From Listeria booriae (GTDB lineage: Bacteria > Bacillota > Bacilli > Lactobacillales > Listeriaceae): DNA of 64,000 bases. The stretch is from NCBI RefSeq assembly GCF_000766865.1, contig NZ_JNFA01000011.1, positions 372,001 to 436,000 on the forward strand, in the 5' to 3' direction. Each line of letters starts with the position of its first letter. Positions within the stretch are counted from its first letter, which is position 1. A program made the translations under genes and the position numbers. The notes beneath the pieces were generated by a model that saw only the letters and a program-made list of their open reading frames with translations, had not been told where the DNA came from and ran no database searches. Shown here piece by piece: positions 47,679-57,679 of this stretch.

Positions 47679-48773
47679 CTATTTTCGCATCCAAGCATTT
47701 CGATACAACACCGCATAACACACTGCCAAACATCCTAAAAACGCAATAACACTAAATATGGACAGTTCCGTAAGCGATAACGGCGTCGTTGAATCATATC
47801 TCCCATTCACCCAGAAATTAATCAGTAAAATCGCACCGCCAAAAGATATCAGCAATGCACTCGGAATGCGCATATACGGAAAAACGAAAATCTTCCCGTT
47901 ACTCTCCACCGAATACCGATGATAGAAAAAGATAGCGCTGGCAATCAACAATGCAATCAAAATCATCTGAAGCACAAACGGCCCATACTTGAAATCACTA
48001 TTTCCAAAAACAATAAAAACATTCATATAAGACGTCCAATTCGCCAATTTCGATAAATCAACATTCGGGTTCACTGCCTGCATAAATATCATCCAAGTCG
48101 TATAAACATAACTAGGCATAATCGCAATAACACCAATCGCCACAACGGTTGACAACAATTCTCCCATCACCGTCCCAAGAAACACAGCCAACAGAAAAAT
48201 CAGCAAAAACGTCCCTAAATTCCCAATCAAGCCTAAATAAACCTTTTTCATATCTAAATCGATATATTCGCTCGGAATCACGTTAAACATATGCATCAAT
48301 CCAAGCCATAAACTAATACCATATGACACAATAATACCGAACGCGCCTAATAAGATTTTTGTACCGATAATATGCACTCGTTTAAAAGGAGTCGCCAATG
48401 TAAAATGATCTTTTCGCGTGTAGCGCTCCCAAGCAACCATCGCTAAACCAAGCACCGCAACCAGAACACTCAGCGCAAAATAAGACTGTGACATCGTATA
48501 CTGCGGTTGATAATGATCCCCCGGAAAACCAGTAGTAAAGTAATTCAACGTTAAACTTTCCTTCACATCCTCCGGTTTCATTTTAGCATCATCAGTACTT
48601 TGCTCCTGGTCTTTACTAAAACTATCCGACTGAAAATAATTATATTGATCTTCCCAAATACGCGTATCTGAATACAATCCCCCAGTTTGCGCATACAAAA
48701 ACATGACCATCAACGCTAACAATATCCAGCGTACACTACGAAACTCCTTCAACCAAATATGCTTATTAAACAA
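47679..48773 (-). CDS. ABC-2 type permease
   Basis: About 364 residues with an N-terminal segment, a ~90-residue extracellular loop (rich in D/Q/K, about 35-100) and several further membrane segments. The TTG at 48773 is preferred: GAGGTGAG spacing fits, and the product then starts FNKHIWLKEFRSVRW, in register with the paralogous permease. Adjacent to and probably coupled with the ATPase gene. Confidence 0.85.
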   Translation of the reverse strand: MFNKHIWLKEFRSVRWILLALMVMFLYAQTGGLYSDTRIWEDQYNYFQSDSFSKDQEQSTDDAKMKPEDVKESLTLNYFTTGFPGDHYQPQYTMSQSYFALSVLVAVLGLAMVAWERYTRKDHFTLATPFKRVHIIGTKILLGAFGIIVSYGISLWLGLMHMFNVIPSEYIDLDMKKVYLGLIGNLGTFLLIFLLAVFLGTVMGELLSTVVAIGVIAIMPSYVYTTWMIFMQAVNPNVDLSKLANWTSYMNVFIVFGNSDFKYGPFVLQMILIALLIASAIFFYHRYSVESNGKIFVFPYMRIPSALLISFGGAILLINFWVNGRYDSTTPLSLTELSIFSVIAFLGCLAVCYAVLYRNAWMRK

Positions 48774-48784
48774 TACTCTCACCT

Positions 48785-49672
48785 CTATATCTCGTAGTAA
48801 TCTACCTTGTCGTCTGCCAATCGAACTCTGAAAATATCCTCAATCGTAATCGCCATCTCCTGATAAAGAATTGGCTCCTCCGCCTTCAACTTATTCACAA
48901 AATCATCCGCCTGATCCGTTATTAACAACGTGAAAATCCGTCCATCACGATAGAGCAGCTGCGATTCCTGTTTCACAAACTCTGGAACCCGCTTCGTTTT
49001 AAATGCAACTTGTATTTTTAAGGCCGTGTCTCGCAATGTTTCCAAGTAATAATCCAGCTCGACCTTCGTGCCTTTCAAGACCACAACCCGGTCCGCCACC
49101 ATTTCCAGCTCATCCAACCGATGCGACGCAATCAACACACTCGTCCGCCGATCCGCCACCGTCTCCAAAATAAACTGCAACAACTGCTTCTTCACAATAA
49201 CATCCAGCCCATCCATCGGCTCATCCAAAAGCAAATAACGAACATCGAGCGCAAACGCCAAAATCATGAAAAACAATGCTTTCCGACCTTTCGAAAAAGA
49301 CATCACCTTCACATTTTTAGGCAATTCAAAACGCGCCATCAGCTCATCAAAAAACGCCTCATCAAAAGTTGCATACACGTTTTTGTATATTTTCACGACC
49401 GATTTCACGCTATACGGATTAAAATAGTTCATATTATCTTCCAGAAAGAAAATATTCTTCTTCAGCACTGGATTCTTGCGTAAGTCAGCACCGTCCATCA
49501 GTACCCGACCCTCATCCGCCAAATAAAGCCCCGCAATAATCGAAAACAACGTCGTCTTACCAACACCATTTCGACCAATCAAAGCCGTAATCTCGCCAGG
49601 CTTCAACTCAAACGTAATATTCTCCAAAACAAGATGCCCCTCGATTTTCTTTGACACATTTTCAATCATCAT
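48785..49672 (-). CDS. ABC transporter ATP-binding protein
   Basis: 295 residues. Walker A GRNGVGKTT near 34-42, Walker B YLLLDEPMDGLD. The signature motif is degenerate: SFSKGRKAL instead of LSGGQ. A C-terminal ~90-residue extension follows the H-loop (ASHR). Starts at ATG 49672 or 49669, overlapping the GntR ribosome site region. Pairs with the two permeases downstream. Confidence 0.88.
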   Translation of the reverse strand: MMIENVSKKIEGHLVLENITFELKPGEITALIGRNGVGKTTLFSIIAGLYLADEGRVLMDGADLRKNPVLKKNIFFLEDNMNYFNPYSVKSVVKIYKNVYATFDEAFFDELMARFELPKNVKVMSFSKGRKALFFMILAFALDVRYLLLDEPMDGLDVIVKKQLLQFILETVADRRTSVLIASHRLDELEMVADRVVVLKGTKVELDYYLETLRDTALKIQVAFKTKRVPEFVKQESQLLYRDGRIFTLLITDQADDFVNKLKAEEPILYQEMAITIEDIFRVRLADDKVDYYEI

Positions 49673-49676
49673 TCGC

Positions 49677-50051
49677 TTATTCCTCCAGACGCAAATAGTG
49701 TTCCCTTACCCACGATTGCAATTGTTGTTCCTCAATACGTAATTCTTTTGCATTCAAAATCAATTGTTCCAAACTCTGTCGAAATGACGTGTGCGCTTCG
49801 CTTAACTCATGTTTTTCAAGTGGCGTAACAACGGCGCCCTCATTTTGTTTTATTTCAATAACACCTAATCGCGCCAACTCCTCATAGGCTTTTCTTACAA
49901 TATTTGGATTAACCAACATGTTAGTAGACATTTCCCGCACGCTCGGCAACTCATCCCCAGGTTCGAGCAATCCCAACATGCAATGGTCTCTAATTTGCGC
50001 CACAATTTGTTCATAAATTGGAACATGACTTTGAGAATTCACAGTGTACAT
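49677..50051 (-). CDS. GntR family regulator, YtrA subfamily
   Basis: 124 residues: winged helix (ELPSVREMSTNMLVNPNIVR, about 35-54) with a short helical tail, as in YtrA repressors. The ATG at 50051 follows GGAGAG at 8 nt. First gene of the ABC operon; YtrA-type repressors control their own operon, usually induced by cell-wall antibiotics, so this is likely here. Confidence 0.9.
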   Translation of the reverse strand: MYTVNSQSHVPIYEQIVAQIRDHCMLGLLEPGDELPSVREMSTNMLVNPNIVRKAYEELARLGVIEIKQNEGAVVTPLEKHELSEAHTSFRQSLEQLILNAKELRIEEQQLQSWVREHYLRLEE

Positions 50052-50249
50052 CCGTATCACTCTCCTCATGTTACCTATTATAACGGACGCCCTATATAAA
50101 AGTAAAGGATTACATTACAAATATTTCACTTTTGTTTCAAAAACATTTCTAAGAAAATATACATATTCCAAAACCCTTTTCTATACTATTGACCTTAATT
50201 ATTGTAAGATAAGTCTATGTTACAAATAGGACTACAAGAAGGTGAAACC

Positions 50250-52574
50250 ATGTTATGTAAAAATAACAACTTGATGACAATATTAGAAGAAAACAACGAG
50301 CTTAAGAAAATGCTGTTCGACGGTAATTTCGGGCTTGAAAAAGAAAACGTGCGTGTAGATAAGAACGGGAACTTAGCGCTAACACCGCACCCTGCCATTT
50401 TTGGCTTAAAAGAAGAAAATCCATATATCAAAACCGATTTTTCAGAAAGTCAAATCGAAATGATTACTCCCGTCAGCAACTCTGTCGATGCAGTGTACAA
50501 TTCCTTGGAAAACCTGCAAAACATTGTATCTGACCGGATTCGTGATGAATATTTATGGCCAAACAGCAATCCGCCGATGCTTCCCGCTGAAGAGGACATC
50601 CCTATCGCTGTTTACCAAGACCCACAATCAGCAAGCAGATTATATCGTGAACACCTTGCCCGCGAATACGGAAAGAAAATCCAACTATTTTCAGGCATTC
50701 ACTATAACTTCTCATTTTCCGATGAGTTTCTAGAAGCACTGCGCGTCGAACTTGATTGTAAATCATCACTTCAAGCATTCAAAAACCAGATTTATCTTAA
50801 AGTCGCGAAATTTTTCATGCAAAATCGCTGGTTTTTACTTTATTTAACGGGGGCAAGCCCACTTTACTTACCAGACTTTTTAAACAGCCCCGCAGCCAAC
50901 GAAGTTTCACGTGAAACATCTGACTTAGCTCTGAAAAACGGCATTTCTCTACGCAATAGCCACGTTGGTTATAAAAATAAAGCGTCTCTTCACGTTAATT
51001 ATGAAAGCTTCGAACAATATATAGCGAGCATTCAAACATGGATTGACAGCGGCAAAATCGACAGTATGCGCGAACTATACAACCCTATTCGACTCAAGAA
51101 TTCACACACGGACCAATCACTTGCCGGTCTCGCTGAAGCTGGCGTCGAATACATCGAAATCCGTTCTCTAGATTTAAACCCATTTGACCCGAACGGCATC
51201 ACAAAGGAGATTCTTCACTTCACACAACTCCTGCTCATCACCGGTCTTTTAAGTGATAGCGAGCCATTTGATAAAACACATCAAGAACAATCAGACTTGA
51301 ACGAAGACCGAATCGCCATAGACGGCCTTGCGAAGCCAAATATGTATGTCGAAGGTGCAGAAATCAGTTTTGACGAAGCGGCTAATAAATTGCTTACTTC
51401 CATGGAAAAAGTAGCAACTTTAACGCAAAATGGCACACTTCTGCACTTATTAGCAGAACAACGAGACATCGCCAAGCATCCCGACAAAACAATCGCGGCC
51501 CAAATACTAGCAAATAGCGCAGGCTACGTTCCTTTTCACATGCAACAAGCGAAAACCTATTTAGACGGCAGTTTACAAAATGCCTACAAGCTTATCGGCT
51601 ATGAAGACATGGAACTTTCCACACAAATCGTTCTAAAATCAGCAGTCACAAAAGGTCTGGCCATCGATATTCTAGATCGCGCCGAGAACTTCTTCCGATT
51701 GCAGAAAAAAGACCATGTGGAATACATCAAACAAGCCACAAAAACATCGCGCGACAGCTACATCAGCGCTTTAATTATGGAGAACAAAGTCGTAACCAAA
51801 GAAATCCTAGCGGAAAACGGCATCGCAGTTCCACGGGGGCAAGACTTCTCTGATATAGTGGCTGCCCGTAATAGTTTCGCGAAATTTGCAGACCAAGCTA
51901 TCGTAGTGAAGCCGAAATCAACCAACTTCGGACTTGGAATTAGCATTTTCAAAGACGCCTACACCAAAGAAAACTTCGAAGAGGCTCTAAAAATCGCTTT
52001 TAGCTACGATTCTTCTATTATTATCGAAACTTACATTCCTGGTGACGAATACCGCTTCCTCGTAATCGACGGAAAAATCGCCGGTATCTTAAAACGCGTC
52101 CCAGCAAACGTAACTGGCGATGGCATTCATACTATTTCAGAACTAATCGATGACAAGAACCTAGACCCATTGCGCGGTACAGACCATCTTAAACCACTCG
52201 AAAAAATTCTAAAAGGCCCAGAAGAAACGCTGATGCTTTCGATGCAAGGCTACGAAATGTCTGATATTCCAGCAAAAGGCCAACTTGTTTACCTTCGTGA
52301 GAATTCGAATATTAGTACTGGTGGCGATAGCATCGACGTGACAGACAAAATCCACCCCTACTATCAAGAACTGGCTATTAAAGCTGCGAAGGTCGTGGAC
52401 TCCAACATTTGTGGCGTTGATATCATTGTTTCACGTGAAACAATCCCTGAAGGACCACATGCGATTATTGAACTTAACTTCAATCCTGCGATTCAAATTC
52501 ACTCCTTCCCTTACCAAGGAGAAAATCGCCGCATTGGTGATATTATCATAGACTTCCTTTTCAATATCAAATAG
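50250..52574 (+). CDS. gshF: Bifunctional glutamate-cysteine ligase / glutathione synthetase
   Basis: 774 residues, the usual GshF length. The N-terminal half is a gamma-glutamylcysteine ligase (FDGNFGLEKENVRVD near 22; ITPVSNSVDAVY), the C-terminal ~300 residues an ATP-grasp domain (VVKPKSTNFGLGISIF; IIVSRETIPEGPHAIIELNFNPAI). It makes glutathione from Glu, Cys and Gly; in Listeria monocytogenes glutathione activates PrfA. The ATG at 50250 has GAAGGTGA. Two parS sites lie inside the gene, encoding parts of both domains (VSRET appears twice). Confidence 0.95.
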   Translation: MLCKNNNLMTILEENNELKKMLFDGNFGLEKENVRVDKNGNLALTPHPAIFGLKEENPYIKTDFSESQIEMITPVSNSVDAVYNSLENLQNIVSDRIRDEYLWPNSNPPMLPAEEDIPIAVYQDPQSASRLYREHLAREYGKKIQLFSGIHYNFSFSDEFLEALRVELDCKSSLQAFKNQIYLKVAKFFMQNRWFLLYLTGASPLYLPDFLNSPAANEVSRETSDLALKNGISLRNSHVGYKNKASLHVNYESFEQYIASIQTWIDSGKIDSMRELYNPIRLKNSHTDQSLAGLAEAGVEYIEIRSLDLNPFDPNGITKEILHFTQLLLITGLLSDSEPFDKTHQEQSDLNEDRIAIDGLAKPNMYVEGAEISFDEAANKLLTSMEKVATLTQNGTLLHLLAEQRDIAKHPDKTIAAQILANSAGYVPFHMQQAKTYLDGSLQNAYKLIGYEDMELSTQIVLKSAVTKGLAIDILDRAENFFRLQKKDHVEYIKQATKTSRDSYISALIMENKVVTKEILAENGIAVPRGQDFSDIVAARNSFAKFADQAIVVKPKSTNFGLGISIFKDAYTKENFEEALKIAFSYDSSIIIETYIPGDEYRFLVIDGKIAGILKRVPANVTGDGIHTISELIDDKNLDPLRGTDHLKPLEKILKGPEETLMLSMQGYEMSDIPAKGQLVYLRENSNISTGGDSIDVTDKIHPYYQELAIKAAKVVDSNICGVDIIVSRETIPEGPHAIIELNFNPAIQIHSFPYQGENRRIGDIIIDFLFNIK
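50903..50918. promoter_or_regulatory. parS site 3 (one mismatch)
   Basis: AGTTTCACGTGAAACA differs from the palindrome only at the first base. Inside gshF. Confidence 0.85.
52427..52442. promoter_or_regulatory. parS site 4 (perfect)
   Basis: Exact TGTTTCACGTGAAACA inside the 3' part of gshF. Confidence 0.95.
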
Positions 52575-52581
52575 TAACCCA

Positions 52582-52628
52582 AAAAACAGGCTACCGTACC
52601 AACATTTGTTGATATAGTAGCCTGTTTC
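52582..52628. terminator. Bidirectional terminator, gshF/ychF
   Basis: AACAGGCTAC / GTAGCCTGTT stem between convergent genes, with A run and T-rich flank. Confidence 0.85.
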
Positions 52629-52632
52629 TGTT

Positions 52633-53736
52633 TTATACGTTGAATAGGAAATGAACGACATCGCCGTCTTTCATCACATACTCTTTTCCTTCTGAGCGTA
52701 GTCTTCCTGCCACTTTTGCAGCTTGTTCAGAACCATGCTCTAACAAATCATCATATGAAACTACTTCGGCGCGGATAAACCCACGTTCGAAATCAGTATG
52801 GATAACCCCCGCACAGGCTGGTGCCTTCATACCATTGCGGAATGTCCAAGCACGAACTTCTTGAACGCCCGCTGTGAAATACGTAGACAGGCCTAATAAA
52901 GAATATGCCGCGCGAATCAATTGATCCAAACCAGACTCTTCAATGCCTAGCGCTTCTAGGAATTCTGCTTTGTCTTCTTCATCCAACTCAGCAATTTCTT
53001 CCTCCGCACGTGCACAAATCACAATAACCTCAGAACCTTCACCAGCGGCCAATTCGCGCACTTGTTGTACGTATTTATTGTTATCTGGATCGCCAACTTC
53101 ATCTTCACTCACATTAGCCACATACAAAACTGGTTTGCGTGTCAGTAAAAATAGTCCGCGTACAATTTTGTCCTCGTCTTCATTGAATTCTACAGAACGA
53201 GCTGGTTTGTCGTTCTCCAAGCTTTCTTTCAGCTTCACAAGAACATTGTATTCCGCAATCGCATCTTTATCTTTTTGTTTCGTCGCTAATTTCTCTACAC
53301 GGCTAATACGCTTATCCACCGTCTCTAAATCTGCTAAAATAAGTTCCAAATTGATAACCGCGATATCATCTAGCGGATCAATGCGCCCTTCCACGTGCGT
53401 GATATTCTCATCTTCAAAACAACGTGTCACGTGACAAATCGCGTCCACTTGGCGGATGTGTGATAGGAATTGATTTCCAAGTCCTTCTCCTTTACTCGCG
53501 CCCTTCACGATACCTGCAATATCCGTAAATTCAAACGTTGTAGGTACTGTTTTCTTAGGTTTCACAAGTTCCGTTAACTTATTTAAACGTGAATCCGGAA
53601 CTTCAACAACGCCCATATTCGGTTCGATTGTCGCGAACGGATAGTTTGCTGCCTCTACTTTGGATTTTGTAATTGCGTTAAAAAGTGTTGATTTACCAAC
53701 GTTTGGAAGACCAACGATACCTGCCGTTAATGCCAT
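52633..53736 (-). CDS. ychF: Redox-regulated ATPase YchF (Obg family)
   Basis: 367 residues. G1 GLPNVGKSTLFNAIT at 8-22, switch regions TIEPNMGVV and DIAGIVKGASKGEGLGNQFL, ATP-preferring NVSEDE replacing NKxD, and a TGS-like C terminus (FNV end). Ribosome-associated ATPase involved in translation and oxidative-stress control. ATG start at 53736. Confidence 0.95.
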   Translation of the reverse strand: MALTAGIVGLPNVGKSTLFNAITKSKVEAANYPFATIEPNMGVVEVPDSRLNKLTELVKPKKTVPTTFEFTDIAGIVKGASKGEGLGNQFLSHIRQVDAICHVTRCFEDENITHVEGRIDPLDDIAVINLELILADLETVDKRISRVEKLATKQKDKDAIAEYNVLVKLKESLENDKPARSVEFNEDEDKIVRGLFLLTRKPVLYVANVSEDEVGDPDNNKYVQQVRELAAGEGSEVIVICARAEEEIAELDEEDKAEFLEALGIEESGLDQLIRAAYSLLGLSTYFTAGVQEVRAWTFRNGMKAPACAGVIHTDFERGFIRAEVVSYDDLLEHGSEQAAKVAGRLRSEGKEYVMKDGDVVHFLFNV

Positions 53737-53871
53737 TTAAATGAACTCCTTTGATCGAAAAGCGTCAACACTTTCCTCATTTTATTAAGACTAAATTTTG
53801 TCTACACCTCTATCTATTATAAAGGTTTTTCCAATAAAAAGACACAAGAATTTAACAAATGCCTAAAAACT

Positions 53872-54570
53872 TCACACGCTACTCCCGATATTATTGAGTT
53901 TGTTAATTTCTGTATTCATACTTTCCATCATATCTATCGACAACTCGTCCATCACTTTCACTAAACGCTTCACTACCGCATTATAATTATCCAATTCCTT
54001 CCTAAACCCTTTCGTGTCTCCTACTAATAGTTCATGTTCCATCGTACTCAAATATTTATTACTATAATTGAAAACACTCACAATCCCCTGCACTTTCTCC
54101 ATATTTGCCGGGAAATAAATGCCCATTAATTCAATGTCGTGTATATATTTCTCCGTGTCATTACGGTTTTCGATGAGCCGTTCTCGAATTTTCTCACTTT
54201 CTAGCACTTGCCCTGTATCTTTGATGAAACTCATAATTTCCTCGTTTTTGTAAATTGCGGTATTCAGCAGCCCATATGTCCGCTCGATTTTTTGAAAAAG
54301 CAGTTCTTTATATAGAAATTCTGCTTGGATTTCGCGTTCTTTGCGCGCATTTAGTTCAATTTCTTCACGTAAAACGCGATTTTGTTGCTTTGTTTCGCTA
54401 AATGCTAACATAACAGCCCCAATAATTCCGAAAAAGGAGCCAATAAAGTTATACATGCCGTCAATTGTCAGTTCATTGTCGATACTTTGCATCATCACGG
54501 GGATAATAATAAATAGTAAGCCAATAATTATGATAATAATCATCAAAATATGATCTTTCACGAATCGCAT
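53872..54570 (-). CDS. Two-segment membrane protein with cytoplasmic coiled coil
   Basis: 232 residues from the ATG at 54570 (AAAGGGG, 8-nt spacing). Two membrane segments (ILMIIIIIIGLLFIIIPV; FIGSFFGIIGAVMLAF) followed by a helical, charged domain of ~160 residues. No family recognised. A Noc-like site lies inside the gene. Not clearly part of an operon. Confidence 0.65.
   Translation of the reverse strand: MRFVKDHILMIIIIIIGLLFIIIPVMMQSIDNELTIDGMYNFIGSFFGIIGAVMLAFSETKQQNRVLREEIELNARKEREIQAEFLYKELLFQKIERTYGLLNTAIYKNEEIMSFIKDTGQVLESEKIRERLIENRNDTEKYIHDIELMGIYFPANMEKVQGIVSVFNYSNKYLSTMEHELLVGDTKGFRKELDNYNAVVKRLVKVMDELSIDMMESMNTEINKLNNIGSSV
54103..54116. promoter_or_regulatory. Noc-site-like sequence (one mismatch)
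   Basis: ATTTGCCGGGAAAT differs by one base from ATTTCCCGGGAAAT. Could be a weaker Noc site or chance. Confidence 0.4.
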
Positions 54571-54619
54571 CTGCCTCACCCCTTTGTCTTTGCTTCTCTA
54601 TTCCCTTATCTTTGCGCAA

Positions 54620-54651
54620 AAAAACCGATGAAGCATATACCTCACCGGTTT
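54620..54651 (-). terminator. Catalase gene terminator
   Basis: Minus-strand AACCGGTGA / TCATCGGTT stem followed by seven T residues. Confidence 0.8.
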
Positions 54652-54661
54652 TGATAAAATC

Positions 54662-56122
54662 TTATTTTAAGTCAGCAATATGTTTTTCTAAGTCTACACC
54701 AGTACCTTTTGCTACACGTTCAGCGAAAACTGGTTCTACTTGATAGAAATTGCGTAGGTTGCGAACTTTAATATCTTCGCGTACACCTTCCCAATCGCCA
54801 ACAATGTTGTTTACCAATGCATCACGTTCAGCATCAGAGTAGCGATTCCAAACTTCACGCGCATGGCCAAAGTTATTTGGTTTTTCTTGCTCCAAACGTC
54901 CAACTTTTCCAGCAATTAGGTCTTGCTCGTCCTCTACATAACGCGGATCTTGTTTTGGCTCTGTGTCATAGCTGTTTGGCTCATAGTTAATCGAGCTCAT
55001 TTGTTGCTTGAATGGCATTGCGCCGTCACGTTGGTTATTGTGAACTTCATTTTTCGGGCTATTGATTGGTAATTGCAAGTAGTTCGGGCCAACGCGGTGA
55101 CGTTGTGTATCGGAATAAGAGAACAGGCGACCTTGTAATAAGCGGTCTTCTGAAGGCAAGATTCCTGGTACTAATACGCCTGGGTTGAAACCAACTGATT
55201 CTGTTTCGGCAAACACGTTCTCAGGGTTGCGGTTAAGCACCATTGTACCAACATGTTCATATGGGAATACATCTTCAAACCAATCTTTCGTTGCATCCAG
55301 TGGGTTGAAATCAAATTTATCAATGTCCGCTGGGTCAAGTACTTGAATAAACAAGTCCCACTCAGGGAAATCGCCGTTTTCAATCGCTTCATGAAGATCG
55401 CGAGTCGCATGGCTGAATTCTTTTGCTTGGATTTGTGATGCTTGGTCCGTAGACAGGTTCACGATACCCGCTTTTGGCACCCAACGCATTTTGATATAAA
55501 CTGTTTTGCCTTCTTCGTTTGTCCATTTGAACGCATGAACACTAGAACCACGAATTTGGCGGTATGAAGCTGGCGTTCCTTCGTCACTGAATAAATATGT
55601 AATCATTGTTGTAGCCTCAGGAGTCAAGCTGATGAAGTCCCAATAACGATTACCATCTTGCATGTTTGTGCTTGGATCTGGTTTCAGCGAATGAATAACA
55701 TCCGGGAACTTAATAGCATCGCGAATAAAGAATACAGGCAAGTTATTACCAACAAAATCGTAATTTCCCTCTTCTGTATAAAATTTCACGGCAAAACCAC
55801 GCGGATCACGCAATGTTTCAGGAGAATGTAAGCCATGAATAACTGTAGAAAAACGAGCAAAGACTTCTGTTTGTTGTCCTTCTTTTTGTAAGAATCCCGC
55901 TTTTGTATACTTCTTCATGCTATTCTTCACTGTGAAAACACCATGTGCCCCAGTTCCACGAGCATGTACAACACGTTCAGGAACACGTTCACGATCAAAA
56001 TGCGCCAACTTCTCAATTAACACGTAATCTTCTAGCAAAGTAGGTCCGCGACGTCCCGCCGTCATCGAATTCTGGTTATCACCGATTGTAACGCCTTGGT
56101 TTGTTGTCAATTTTTTACTCAT
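54662..56122 (-). CDS. kat: Catalase (monofunctional, haem)
   Basis: 486 residues, clade of small-subunit catalases. Distal haem residues: His in RVVHARGTGAHG (about residue 53) and Asn in DFVGNNLPVFFIRD (about 126). Proximal tyrosine in RLFSYSDTQRHRVG. It converts hydrogen peroxide to water and oxygen. The ATG is preceded by GGAGG and a perfect PerR operator, so peroxide induction is expected. Confidence 0.96.
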   Translation of the reverse strand: MSKKLTTNQGVTIGDNQNSMTAGRRGPTLLEDYVLIEKLAHFDRERVPERVVHARGTGAHGVFTVKNSMKKYTKAGFLQKEGQQTEVFARFSTVIHGLHSPETLRDPRGFAVKFYTEEGNYDFVGNNLPVFFIRDAIKFPDVIHSLKPDPSTNMQDGNRYWDFISLTPEATTMITYLFSDEGTPASYRQIRGSSVHAFKWTNEEGKTVYIKMRWVPKAGIVNLSTDQASQIQAKEFSHATRDLHEAIENGDFPEWDLFIQVLDPADIDKFDFNPLDATKDWFEDVFPYEHVGTMVLNRNPENVFAETESVGFNPGVLVPGILPSEDRLLQGRLFSYSDTQRHRVGPNYLQLPINSPKNEVHNNQRDGAMPFKQQMSSINYEPNSYDTEPKQDPRYVEDEQDLIAGKVGRLEQEKPNNFGHAREVWNRYSDAERDALVNNIVGDWEGVREDIKVRNLRNFYQVEPVFAERVAKGTGVDLEKHIADLK

Positions 56123-56143
56123 CTAATATCTTACCTCCGTTTT

Positions 56144-56158
56144 TTATAATTATTATAA
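56144..56158. promoter_or_regulatory. PerR box
   Basis: TTATAATTATTATAA is an exact match to the 15-bp PerR operator TTATAATNATTATAA, about 20 bp upstream of the catalase start. Confidence 0.85.
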
Positions 56159-56443
56159 AGTAATACTAACTCTATTTTACAAAACATATGCTCGGAAAAC
56201 AACTATTAGCTCTTGTGGGGGCAAGATCTCTTTTAATTGTGAACGGTAAAACATAAAATAGATTTCATTTTCATAGCGGATTATGCGCTAATTTACCAAA
56301 AAACCTTTCATGCCTTACAAAAACGCGATTTTAAGCCATTTTTATTCACTGAAATGTCACTTACGAAAGCGTCATGGAACGTGATACCATAGGTGGGACT
56401 ACGCGTTAAGTGTAGTGAGAATAACAAAAAAGGAGAGAAAAAA

Positions 56444-57619
56444 ATGAAGAAAACAACAAAATTAGGTGTATCCGTTCTAACCGCCGCAGCAGTTTTGCTA
56501 ACGCCAGTATCATTGTCTTTAGGGGAAAGCGCGTCTAGCACTGTCGCACAAGCAGCCGAAGTGAAAACAGTGACTGTAACTACTTTTGCAGAACTAAAAA
56601 GCGCATTAGAAACATCACCGACCGACGTCATCTCAATTGGAGCAGACATTACTGCGACAAGCGATATCGTCATTCCAGGACAACATAACCCGACTATCCA
56701 AGGTAACAATCATACGCTTGATATGGGCAAATATGTAATCAACGCAAAACAAGCCGGCGCCGTAGCCATCGAGAATCTTACCGCTACATCTACAGGTTCT
56801 TACGGAATTTATCGCTCCGATCAACCATCACAACTTCTTTTTACAAATCTGACTTTCACAGGTAAACAAGTTGCCTACTTACCAAAAGGCTCTGTTACCT
56901 TCTACGGCGCGACAAACATAGAAACAACATCCACATTAGAAATTGCAAAAGTAAACGTCTTAATTTTTGGCGCAAATTCGAATTTTTCAGCAAAAACAAC
57001 AGCTGACGCCTTCCTGATGGCTCAAGCAAATCCAAAAGTTTACGTTAATAATAACGCCACAGTCAACGTCACATCTGCGAAAAAAGTTTTCAACATGACT
57101 GGTGCGACGCCATTTTTCGCGACAGAAGCTGGTTCGAAACTGACAACAACATCTGTAGACGTAGCTTTATATATGAACGGAAAAGCTAATTTTGGCGCTA
57201 ATTCAAGCACTGAGTTCAACCAAGATGCAAACGGGACAACGGGCTTAATCTATGCTTCTACTGGCCTTGATGTAGGAAAAGACGCTAACTTCGTCCTAAA
57301 CGGCGGCGCTAAATCCGTACAACTTATCAAATCAGCCAAATCTGTCATTTCATTTAACGATATAGCAAATGTGGCGCTAACTTCCAACAATGCAAAAGGC
57401 AATGTTTTCTACCTAAGTTCAGGTAGCTTCGTGCAATTCGACTCACCACAAACATTGACACTCGGCACAAAGACAACAGACGCCATCTACACAGCAAAAA
57501 ATCTGCGCGCATCCCTAGCCGTATCTGGAACAAACCTATCCGTTCAATCATTCGCTAACGATAACTCTATCGTGTCTTATGACTTCAAATCAATGGGTTC
57601 TTTCAAATTGACAAAATAA
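56444..57619 (+). CDS. Secreted pectate-lyase-like (beta-helix) adhesive-domain protein
   Basis: 391 residues: signal peptide (1-38, cleavage near AQAAE) and a single right-handed beta-helix-like domain (TTFAELKSALETSPTDVISI; NNHTLDMGKY). The same fold pattern makes up the C-terminal part of the hydrolase at 224-2599. No wall-sorting signal. ATG with AAAGGAGAG. Function unknown; related domains occur in listerial and enterococcal surface proteins. Confidence 0.8.
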   Translation: MKKTTKLGVSVLTAAAVLLTPVSLSLGESASSTVAQAAEVKTVTVTTFAELKSALETSPTDVISIGADITATSDIVIPGQHNPTIQGNNHTLDMGKYVINAKQAGAVAIENLTATSTGSYGIYRSDQPSQLLFTNLTFTGKQVAYLPKGSVTFYGATNIETTSTLEIAKVNVLIFGANSNFSAKTTADAFLMAQANPKVYVNNNATVNVTSAKKVFNMTGATPFFATEAGSKLTTTSVDVALYMNGKANFGANSSTEFNQDANGTTGLIYASTGLDVGKDANFVLNGGAKSVQLIKSAKSVISFNDIANVALTSNNAKGNVFYLSSGSFVQFDSPQTLTLGTKTTDAIYTAKNLRASLAVSGTNLSVQSFANDNSIVSYDFKSMGSFKLTK

Positions 57620-57679
57620 GGATGACCTTGCGCATGCCATGAAACTATGGTATTCTACAAGTAATTCATATTCTCGTTC

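Noticed and set aside
53420-53440. CACGTG-centred palindrome GTGTCACGTGACAA in ychF
   Set aside because: Shares the E-box-like centre with parS but lacks the TTTC/GAAA arms needed for ParB.
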